Shown: positions 1-5,880 of the stretch, piece by piece | Layout of the letters: every line of letters starts with the position of its first letter | Position numbering within the stretch: position 1 is the first letter of the stretch | Notes under the pieces: generated by a model | Databases searched by the model: none | The model's input: only the letters and a program-made list of their open reading frames with translations | What the model was told of the DNA's origin: nothing | Origin: Syntrophobacterales bacterium | GTDB taxonomy: Bacteria > Desulfobacterota > Syntrophia > Syntrophales > UBA6807 | NCBI GenBank assembly: GCA_021159265.1 | Contig: JAGGSD010000236.1 | Location: 1-7,074 of the forward strand | Direction: 5' to 3' | Length of the DNA: 7,074 nucleotides | Program-made: the position numbers and the translations under genes

Positions 1-36
1 ATTTGTTTCGCATTTAGTGCTTCGAATTTCGAATTT
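1..36. repeat. Degenerate heptamer-period intergenic repeat (left end)
   Basis: TTCGAAT occurs twice in tandem at 21-27 and 28-34 and is followed by TT. Read on the minus strand, the stretch breaks into 7-bp units (CGAAATT, CGAAGCA, CTAAATG, CGAAACA) that keep a CGAA-like core with a variable tail. The same unit style appears at 7014-7052 in the opposite orientation. It ends about 20 bp before the recQ start, so it lies in the recQ leader, and it probably continues beyond the window edge. The periodicity is visible directly; its nature as a dispersed genomic repeat is inferred. Confidence 0.55.
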
Positions 37-56
37 CCAGTTTATCTGGGTTAGGT

Positions 57-1862
57 ATGATAGACAGGGCAAAAACCATTCTTGGGGATGTATTCGGATA
101 CGATGAATTCAGACCCCTTCAGAGAGAAATTATAGGAAATGTTCTCAAGAAGAGAGACACACTTGTTATCATGCCTACTGGAGGAGGAAAATCACTCTGT
201 TATCAAATACCCGCCCTCATTTTTAAGGGGTTGACCGTTGTTGTTTCGCCCCTGATTTCTCTAATGAAGGATCAGGTAGAACAATTAACGGAACTTGATG
301 TTCCTGCGGTATTCCTAAACAGCTCCCTGTCTAATGAAGAATATTCCCGCAATGTAAAACTTGTGAAGAAGAACGGGGTGAAATTGCTTTACCTTGCCCC
401 GGAGGCATTGCTGACACCAGGCATGTTGTCAATGCTTTCCTCGCTTCAGGTTGATTGTCTGGCAATAGATGAAGCCCACTGCATCTCGGAGTGGGGACAC
501 GATTTTCGACCGGAATACAGGCAGCTTGTCGGAGTCAGGTTTCGTTTTCCTTCTGCCACGTGTATTGCTCTCACGGCAACGGCGACGCCGAGGGTTCAGG
601 AAGATATAAAAAACAACCTCAAATTTGATGCTTCAAATGAGTTTATCGCCAGTTTTAACAGGGAAAACCTGTTCATTCAGATCACTTCCAAAAACAGTCC
701 AATTTCACAAACCATAGAATTTCTCAAAAATTATCCGGATCAATCGGGTATTATCTATTGTTTTTCCCGCAGACAGGTGGACGATCTGTATGAAATATTG
801 AAAAGCAAGGGATATTCCGTCAGACCTTATCATGCGGGATTGTCCGACATAGAGCGCGCACGAAACCAGGAATTGTTCATCAAAGATGATGTGCAGATTA
901 TTGTTGCCACAATCGCCTTCGGCATGGGGATCGACAAACCCAATGTCCGCTTCGTTATTCATTTTGATCTCCCTAAGAATATTGAGACATACTATCAGGA
1001 AATCGGTCGGGCGGGACGTGATGGATTGAGGGCGCATTGCCTGTTATTGTTCAGCTATGCGGATATTCAGAAAATCAAGTATTTCATAAACCAAAAAGAT
1101 GATCATGAACAACGCGTCGCCAATATCCATCTTAACTCCCTGTTGCAATTTGTCGAAACAGATGAATGCCGCCGTATTCCCCTCCTGACATATTTCGGAG
1201 AAGATTATTCCACTGAAAAATGTGATATGTGCGACAACTGCCTGGCGGGAGAAAGAACGTTTGTAGATATTACAGTTCCGGCCCAGAAGTTTCTTTCATG
1301 CGTAAAGCGGACCGATGAAATGTTTGGTGCGAATCATATTATTGATGTTCTGCGCGGTTCACAATCAAAAAAGGTGTTGAAGTTTGGTCACGCAAATCTG
1401 TCGACTTACGGTATCGGGAAAGAATATTCAAGAAAACAGTGGTTTCATCTTGCCCGGCAATTTATTCAGAAAGGTTTAATGATCCAGGATACGAAATACG
1501 GGAGCCTGAAGCTTACCCGGAAGGCATATGATGTCCTTAAAGGAAAAGAATCTGTTTCTGGGATTCTTGAAGAAGAACATCTCCATGACAGAAAGAGAGA
1601 AGGGAAGAAATACGAATACGAGCATGACCATGTTCTCTTTGAAAAACTGAGAAAGAAGCGAAAAGAACTTGCTGACAAGGCCGGTCTTCCACCCTATGTT
1701 ATTTTTCCGGATAAGACGTTGATCGAAATGGCAGCCTTTTTCCCGCGATCAGAAGAAAGTCTGCTTCGTATTCATGGTGTCGGAGCGGTAAAATATAGCA
1801 AATACGGCGCGATCTTTCTAAATATCATCAACGAATACTGCCGGGACCATCATATTGAATAA
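57..1862 (+). CDS. recQ: ATP-dependent DNA helicase RecQ
   Basis: This is a complete 601-residue RecQ, close in length to the roughly 609-residue E. coli enzyme. RecQ is a 3'-to-5' superfamily 2 helicase acting in recombinational repair and stalled-fork processing in the cytoplasm. In order: a Q-motif-like FRPLQ (18-22), Walker A TGGGKS (41-46), DEAH (138-141) followed by the RecQ aromatic-rich loop to about 154, TATAT (173-177), motif V around AFGMGIDKPN (287-296), and motif VI QEIGRAGRDG (314-323). A zinc site is formed by C371, C389, C392 and C395. A winged-helix RQC domain spans about 405-515 and an HRDC domain about 522-601, so the full RecQ-RQC-HRDC architecture is present. The ATG at 57 fits the family N-terminus, although only a weak GG-rich stretch precedes it and no promoter is visible in the 56 bp upstream. 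It converges with the PBP gene across 91 bp. Confidence 0.97.
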   Translation: MIDRAKTILGDVFGYDEFRPLQREIIGNVLKKRDTLVIMPTGGGKSLCYQIPALIFKGLTVVVSPLISLMKDQVEQLTELDVPAVFLNSSLSNEEYSRNVKLVKKNGVKLLYLAPEALLTPGMLSMLSSLQVDCLAIDEAHCISEWGHDFRPEYRQLVGVRFRFPSATCIALTATATPRVQEDIKNNLKFDASNEFIASFNRENLFIQITSKNSPISQTIEFLKNYPDQSGIIYCFSRRQVDDLYEILKSKGYSVRPYHAGLSDIERARNQELFIKDDVQIIVATIAFGMGIDKPNVRFVIHFDLPKNIETYYQEIGRAGRDGLRAHCLLLFSYADIQKIKYFINQKDDHEQRVANIHLNSLLQFVETDECRRIPLLTYFGEDYSTEKCDMCDNCLAGERTFVDITVPAQKFLSCVKRTDEMFGANHIIDVLRGSQSKKVLKFGHANLSTYGIGKEYSRKQWFHLARQFIQKGLMIQDTKYGSLKLTRKAYDVLKGKESVSGILEEEHLHDRKREGKKYEYEHDHVLFEKLRKKRKELADKAGLPPYVIFPDKTLIEMAAFFPRSEESLLRIHGVGAVKYSKYGAIFLNIINEYCRDHHIE

Positions 1863-1953
1863 TGTCTTGAGGGTAGCATAAGCATACTTATTTAGTAAAG
1901 TTCAAAGGTTGTTTATTTATTGATAGACGTTTCCGTTCTCACATTCGTCTTCG

Positions 1954-4377
1954 TTATTCCTGAAAGTTCTGTTTGTGTTGCTCGTCCAGATCGGATTCAA
2001 AAAATCCTTTTTTGCGTTTGTTGCTCTCGCTGGGTGTATATTCTGTCGGCGCTGTTCCTTCGAGAAAGCACTCGAAAGTGGATTTTTTAGAATCGGGGCT
2101 TGCCAGCAATCCCGTTTTCGGATCTATTTTCGCAAATACTACGCCTTCTGGTGGCGAGAAAAATTTGACGGGTTTACCCTCCAGAGCTTTCTTCATAAAA
2201 TACAGGAAGATAGGGCTGGCTGCCCTCGAACCGGTTTCATATTTTCCAAGGGGCTTCAAATTGTCGTAACCGACCCATGTGCCGGTTACGAGTGATGGCG
2301 TAAATCCTATAAACCATGCATCTTTAAGGTCATTTGTTGTACCCGTCTTACCCGCTACCGGTCTGTTTAGCTCCCTGACCCGCCAGCCCGTGCCGCTCTG
2401 AACCACTTCCTGGAGAAGGTGGGTGGTAATGAATGCTATTCGGGGATCTATAACTTGTTCGACTTCAGGTTTATGTTCTTCAAAAATGTGGTTGGTTCTG
2501 TCAACGATCTTTCTGATAAGGTAAGGCGTTACTTTTTTTCCTTTGTTTGCAAAAACCCCATAAGCTCTCACTATTTCTTCGAGTGTTACTCCGGATGAAC
2601 CCAGAGCCAGGGAGAGATCTCTTGCCAGTGGGGATGCGATTCCCATATTTGAGGCGTAATCGGCGGCGTAATTTATGCCGATATCGTTTAAAACCTTTAT
2701 AGTTACGAGATTTCTTGATTTAATGAGTCCGGTTCTCATGGTTGTGGGGCCGTAAAATTTTTCCTCATAGTTATGCGGTTTCCAAGTACTGTCCTTTAGT
2801 GTGTCCTTAAAAATTATTGGCGTATCCATGATAATCGTCGCCGGCGTCATTCCTTTATCAAAAGCCGCCGCATAGATGAATGGTTTGAAAGCAGATCCGG
2901 GTTGTCTCCTCGATTGTGTCGCCCGATTAAACTCGCTTTTTTTGTAATCTCTTCCCCCGACCATGGCTTTTATCTGGCCTGTTTTTACATCCATACAGAG
3001 TAAGGCGCCCTGAACAAGCGGTTCCTGTTCCAGGGCCAGTTGAAATTGTGGTTCAGTTCCAGTATTGTCCACATTCAATATCCTCACTTCTACAACATCA
3101 CCAACATTAAGGACATCTGCGGGATCTTCAATCTTAACAGTATTATAGGCAACATCGGGATCAGGTGCCCTTGCCCACGACATATTTTTCAGAGACATGA
3201 TGCCCCTGTATTTGCCTGTTCTTAATCGTACGATCTTTTCCTTGCTGTCGATTTCAACTACAAGAGCCTTTACTATCTGGTTTTTCTCGGGGCACACATC
3301 ACCCATATTCTTGTTCATGTTTTCCAGGAAGAAATCGAATTCTTCTTCAGGGATTCTTCGCAATGCCCCTCTGTATCCCTGCCGTTTGTCCAATTCTCGG
3401 AGGCCTCTTTTTACAGCCTCCCTTGCAGCCTTTTGCATCGCCACATTCAAGGTGGTGTAAACTTCCAGACCCTCCTGGTAGAGAACTTCACTGCCGTAAC
3501 TGGATTGAATATAACGGCGAATATTTTCGGTGAAATAAGGAGCTATTTTCCCTTTGCCCGGCGATGATTTTAACTCAATAGAGGCTTCCATGGCCGTGGT
3601 TTTTTCTTCGTCTGTTATATATCCATCTTCTGCCATTCTGTTCAGTACATAAGCCTGTCTCATGCGGGCGCGTTTCGGGTGCAAATCGGGAGAATATCTG
3701 TTGGGAGCTTTGGGAAGACCCGCCAGCAGGGCTGCTTCAGGCAGAGTTAACTCTTTCGCCCCCTTTCCAAAATATCGCTCTGATGCAGCTTCTATTCCAT
3801 ATGCCCCGTGGCCGAGATATATGTGATTCAGGTAAAGATTGAGAATCTCATATTTTTTAAGGTACTTGTCTATCTTGTAAGCCAGAACTGCTTCTTTCAG
3901 TTTTCTAATGTAGCTTTTTTCCGGGGTTAGAAAGAGGGATTTTGCCACTTGCTGGGTTATCGTGCTTCCTCCCTGAACGATTGTCCCAGCCTCCAGATTT
4001 TTCAGGAAGGCCCTGGCGATGCCATGTAGATCCACACCGCTGTGTTGGAAAAATCGTGCGTCTTCAGCGGCCACAAATGCCTGTGTAACAAATTTGGGTA
4101 AATCGGTAACACGGATAACTTTCCTGTCTTCCAGATAGAACTCATCTATCAGTTCACCATTATCGGAATAGACTCTGGTGATGATACTGGGACGGTAGTC
4201 TTTCAGAGATGCAATGCTGGGCAATTCTCTAATGAGGTAATAAAGAAAACCTCCCGCGGATAGAGCCGAAATGACAAAAAAGATGAGTATTCCTAAAAGG
4301 ATTTTTTTAACGGGGATTCCCTTTTTGATTCTTCTTTTTTTTGTGTTTGGTAAAGATTTTTTGTCATTGTCCATCAT
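1954..4377 (-). CDS. mrcA: Class A penicillin-binding protein (PBP1A family, bifunctional transglycosylase/transpeptidase)
   Basis: The 807-residue enzyme polymerises lipid II into glycan strands and cross-links the stem peptides on the periplasmic face of the inner membrane. A lysine/arginine-rich cytoplasmic tail precedes one membrane anchor (about 25-49). The GT51 transglycosylase domain spans about 60-245, with EDARFFQHSG (catalytic E105), GGSTITQQ (136-143), the RK..KE motif (second glutamate E162) and KYEILNLYLN (175-184). An OB-like insert lies at about 330-450, as in Gram-negative PBP1A. The transpeptidase domain follows with SxxK at S495-K498, SxN at S554-N556 and KTGT at 677-680. 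All key catalytic residues are present, so it should be active on both counts. The C-terminal ~25 residues are charged and low in complexity. The ATG overlaps the tatC stop by one base (TAATG), so translation is probably coupled; a second ATG follows immediately. The symbol follows E. coli usage; ponA would be equally fair. Confidence 0.96.
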   Translation of the reverse strand: MMDNDKKSLPNTKKRRIKKGIPVKKILLGILIFFVISALSAGGFLYYLIRELPSIASLKDYRPSIITRVYSDNGELIDEFYLEDRKVIRVTDLPKFVTQAFVAAEDARFFQHSGVDLHGIARAFLKNLEAGTIVQGGSTITQQVAKSLFLTPEKSYIRKLKEAVLAYKIDKYLKKYEILNLYLNHIYLGHGAYGIEAASERYFGKGAKELTLPEAALLAGLPKAPNRYSPDLHPKRARMRQAYVLNRMAEDGYITDEEKTTAMEASIELKSSPGKGKIAPYFTENIRRYIQSSYGSEVLYQEGLEVYTTLNVAMQKAAREAVKRGLRELDKRQGYRGALRRIPEEEFDFFLENMNKNMGDVCPEKNQIVKALVVEIDSKEKIVRLRTGKYRGIMSLKNMSWARAPDPDVAYNTVKIEDPADVLNVGDVVEVRILNVDNTGTEPQFQLALEQEPLVQGALLCMDVKTGQIKAMVGGRDYKKSEFNRATQSRRQPGSAFKPFIYAAAFDKGMTPATIIMDTPIIFKDTLKDSTWKPHNYEEKFYGPTTMRTGLIKSRNLVTIKVLNDIGINYAADYASNMGIASPLARDLSLALGSSGVTLEEIVRAYGVFANKGKKVTPYLIRKIVDRTNHIFEEHKPEVEQVIDPRIAFITTHLLQEVVQSGTGWRVRELNRPVAGKTGTTNDLKDAWFIGFTPSLVTGTWVGYDNLKPLGKYETGSRAASPIFLYFMKKALEGKPVKFFSPPEGVVFAKIDPKTGLLASPDSKKSTFECFLEGTAPTEYTPSESNKRKKGFFESDLDEQHKQNFQE

Positions 4378-5135
4378 TATTCGTTTCCAGGCGTTTCTTC
4401 ACGGGGCACCTTTTTTTCTCCTAATTTTACCACCCAGACACTTATTTCGTAAAGAAGGATGAGAGGCAGAGCCATCATGACCTGAGTTACTACATCAGGG
4501 GGGGTAAATAAGGCGGCAGTAATAAATATTACTAATATGGCATACTTTCTTTTTGCGGTCAAAGTCCTTGAATTTATCAAACCTATCCTGGACAGAAAAA
4601 ACATAAAAACGGGAAGCTCAAAAATAATGCCGAATGCCAGGAGAAGTTTAAATGAGAAAGAAAGGTATTCCCTTATTGAAAGCATGGGCTTGATAAAATC
4701 CGTGCCGAAGGCAAGAAAAAACTTAAAACCGAATGGGAAGACAACGTAGTATGCGAATGCGGAACCGCCCAAAAAGAATGTGACGGAAAAAAACATAAAC
4801 GGGAAGACATATTTTTTTTCAGATTCAAAAAGACCCGGTGATACAAACTTCCATATTTGATAAAGGATATAAGGACTGGCAAGGAAAATGGCTCCGAAGA
4901 AAGCTACTTTAAGATAAGTAAAAAAAGCCTCGGGAAGGCCGGTAAATATCATCGTACCGCTTTCCGGCATAGCAACTGCAAGGGGTATTGTGAGAATCTC
5001 AAAGAGGTTTTTCTTGAAAAAATAGCAGATGACGAAAAGAATGCCCACTACTATAATGACGCGCAGCAATCTGCTTCTCATCTCTTCCAGATGGGATGTA
5101 AAAGGCATCTTTTCGTTTGTATCTGGATTATTCAT
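4377..5135 (-). CDS. tatC: Sec-independent protein translocase TatC
   Basis: TatC is the multi-spanning inner-membrane receptor of the twin-arginine pathway: it binds the RR signal peptide of folded substrates and recruits TatA. The 252-residue protein has the conserved cytoplasmic N-terminus HLEEMRSRL (15-23) and about six hydrophobic spans (roughly 25-42, 74-94, 111-133, 160-182, 197-210, 215-233). The first cytoplasmic loop reads YQIWKFVSPGLFESEKK (92-108), whose E106 matches the signal-binding glutamate (E103 in E. coli). FELP carries E173, comparable to the conserved mid-membrane E170. It lies 46 bp downstream of tatA and overlaps the PBP gene by one base. No good Shine-Dalgarno sequence precedes the ATG at 5135; the leader is T/A-rich. 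An alternative start at codon 10 has no better one. Length and domain coverage are normal for the family. Confidence 0.97.
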   Translation of the reverse strand: MNNPDTNEKMPFTSHLEEMRSRLLRVIIVVGILFVICYFFKKNLFEILTIPLAVAMPESGTMIFTGLPEAFFTYLKVAFFGAIFLASPYILYQIWKFVSPGLFESEKKYVFPFMFFSVTFFLGGSAFAYYVVFPFGFKFFLAFGTDFIKPMLSIREYLSFSFKLLLAFGIIFELPVFMFFLSRIGLINSRTLTAKRKYAILVIFITAALFTPPDVVTQVMMALPLILLYEISVWVVKLGEKKVPREETPGNE

Positions 5136-5181
5136 ATATGGTTAAAAGTGAAAAAAGGGCAAAAACCAAACATAGGTGCTG

Positions 5182-5439
5182 TCACTTGTCTTTATCGGTT
5201 ATTTCAGCGCTGTCAGAGTTTTTTCCGTCTGTATCGAGGAGAATAGAATCCTTTACTTCGTTAATTTCATCTTTCATTACATCAACATTTAGAGATTCCT
5301 TAACATCATCTGTGGCGTGACGAAACTCGGCGAGTCCTTTGCCTAAGGATTTGGCAAGGTCGGGGAGTTTCTTAGGGCCAATGATAATTAAAGCAACTAT
5401 AAGAATAACAATCAGTTCGGGCATCCCGATTCCAAACAT
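5182..5439 (-). CDS. tatA: Twin-arginine translocase subunit TatA (TatA/TatB/TatE family)
   Basis: This small single-span protein oligomerises with TatC to open the path for folded Tat substrates. The chosen ATG at 5439 gives 85 residues starting MFGIGMPEL, the usual family N-terminus, and has GGAGG five bases upstream. An in-frame GTG at 5451 would add four residues but would sit on that ribosome site, so it is rejected. A short hydrophobic span (9-20) is followed by the hinge GPKKLP (21-26), an amphipathic helix (about 27-50) with F39 where E. coli TatA has its conserved phenylalanine, and an acidic tail. The glutamate at position 8 and the GPKKLP hinge are also TatB-like. No second TatA/B gene lies nearby, so it may do both jobs or have a partner elsewhere. 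It is the first gene of tatA-tatC-PBP. Confidence 0.93.
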   Translation of the reverse strand: MFGIGMPELIVILIVALIIIGPKKLPDLAKSLGKGLAEFRHATDDVKESLNVDVMKDEINEVKDSILLDTDGKNSDSAEITDKDK

Positions 5440-5444
5440 GAAAA

Positions 5445-5449
5445 CCTCC
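5445..5449 (-). promoter_or_regulatory. Ribosome binding site of tatA
   Basis: GGAGG on the minus strand is followed by TTTTC and then ATG at 5439-5437, a spacing of five bases. This decides the start in favour of ATG 5439 over the GTG at 5451, which overlaps the site itself. Confidence 0.8.
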
Positions 5450-5470
5450 ACTGTTAAAAAGTAGATTGAG

Positions 5471-5498
5471 AATATATACAGTTTTAAGTGATTGTCAA
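5471..5498 (-). promoter_or_regulatory. Sigma70-type promoter of the tatA-tatC-PBP operon
   Basis: On the minus strand a perfect TTGACA -35 box (5498-5493) is followed after 16 bp by TATATT (5476-5471), five of six matches to the -10 consensus. Transcription would begin near 5464, giving a leader of about 25 nt before the tatA start codon. The -35 box lies in a short palindrome, GATTG-T-CAATC (5490-5500), and a 7-bp inverted pair, TAGATTG (5462-5468) and CAATCTA (5496-5502), brackets the promoter. These dyads could be an operator, but that is only inference in such AT-rich DNA. Confidence 0.75.
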
Positions 5499-5605
5499 TC
5501 TATTTTCATGATTTGCAATTCATGAAATATTGTGTTAGCCAATAAGATTATCCGTAGCCGTTCACGGCTTGAAACTTGAAATTGGAAGGTAGAAATTTGG
5601 AAGAG

Positions 5606-5722
5606 ATGAAACGAGCTTACGAGTTGGATGTTTACAAACCGGCAGAAGTGTTATCAGAGATGATCCGGCACAACTTTGATAAGTGGAACAAAATTGAATG
5701 CGTTCATCGACTGTTCGACTGA
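5606..5722 (+). pseudogene. Truncated four-helix-bundle protein (S23/IVS-type) gene remnant
   Basis: An ATG at 5606 opens a 38-codon frame beginning MKRAYELDVYKPAEVLSEMI and continuing through FDKWNK before ending at TGA 5720-5722. From memory this matches the first ~29 residues of the four-helix-bundle family related to 23S rRNA intervening-sequence proteins, whose intact members are about 115-125 residues. After NK the frame runs into unrelated sequence (IECVHRLFD), so the rest of the helical bundle, with the expected IRSADSIAANIAEGYGR-like region, is missing. It lies inside the inverted-repeat element. The preceding GGAAGAG could have been a ribosome site. The match is from pattern recognition, not alignment; the truncation is clear if the family call is right. 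Confidence 0.5.
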
Positions 5723-5748
5723 GCTCACGCTGAAGGCTCGCCGAAGAC
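5707..5748. repeat. Short GC-richer dispersed-repeat-like patch
   Basis: TCGACTG occurs twice (5707-5713 and 5715-5721), the second running into the palindrome TGAGCTCA (5720-5727) and then a GGCTCGCCGAAG stretch. Its composition and style differ from the AT-rich surroundings and resemble the 'TTCGACTGAGCTCACGCTGA'-type intergenic repeats seen in many bacterial genomes. It supplies the stop codon of the truncated ORF, suggesting that replacement or insertion here broke the gene. The repeat status is inferred. Confidence 0.35.
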
Positions 5749-5863
5749 AGTACAAAAGCATGAGGGCATGAAGACCAAATTTCCAATTCTAATTTCAACG
5801 TTCCGTGAACGGCTACAATTATATTTTCATTGAAGTCTGTTTGATCAACCAGCCTTTAAAGAT

Positions 5864-5871
5864 AAGGAGAG
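5864..5871 (+). promoter_or_regulatory. Ribosome binding site of the deacetylase gene
   Basis: AAGGAGAG is followed by nine bases and then ATG at 5881, a near-ideal Shine-Dalgarno sequence and spacing that fixes the start of the downstream gene. Only about 50 bp separate it from the inverted-repeat element. I see no clear promoter in that gap: TTGAAG (5830-5835) with TTTAAA (5855-5860) has a 19-bp spacer and is weak. Confidence 0.75.
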
Positions 5872-5880
5872 AATATCGAA

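Larger units (their letters stand above)
5554..5816. repeat. 263-bp inverted-repeat-bounded element (IVS/MITE-like, decayed)
   Basis: The outer 14 bp are perfect inverted repeats: GTAGCCGTTCACGG at 5554-5567 and its exact complement at 5803-5816. Each contains a small self-complementary core (CCGT-TC-ACGG on the left, CCGT-GA-ACGG on the right). The complementarity continues inward imperfectly: TTGAAACTTGAAATTGGAA at 5569-5587 pairs with most of 5780-5797. The arms also show a GAAA-type 7-bp period. The interior carries a truncated ORF (5606-5722) that resembles a four-helix-bundle (S23/IVS-type) protein start, and a GC-richer repeat-like patch (5707-5748). A transcript could fold into a long stem with the ORF in the loop, as in 23S rRNA intervening sequences that encode S23-family proteins. 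No transposase is present and no target duplication is evident. The arms are directly visible; the element's class is inferred. Confidence 0.6.

Noticed and set aside
705..1037. 110-codon open frame on the minus strand inside recQ
   Set aside because: It overlaps conserved helicase motifs IV to VI of a clear recQ, with no ribosome site or recognisable domain.
1863..1953. Possible bidirectional terminator between recQ and the PBP gene
   Set aside because: The best hairpin is ATAAG-CATA-CTTAT (1878-1891), a five-pair A/T-rich stem with no following T run on either strand.
4857..5246. 129-codon open frame on the plus strand across tatC and tatA
   Set aside because: It is antisense to two well-supported Tat genes and its translation is unlike any family I know.
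5440..5451. GTG start for tatA at 5451
   Set aside because: It would overlap the GGAGG ribosome site and add a non-family prefix (MEVF) ahead of the conserved MFGIGMPEL start.
5562..5798. 78-codon open frame on the minus strand across the intergenic element
   Set aside because: It is antisense to the inverted-repeat element, covers its repeat arms and the remnant ORF, and has a serine/cysteine/leucine-rich composition with no recognisable family.
5554..5816. CRISPR array or integron attC site
   Set aside because: There are only two arms, in inverted orientation, with no regular direct repeats and spacers, no cas or integrase gene nearby, and no attC core sites that I could recognise.
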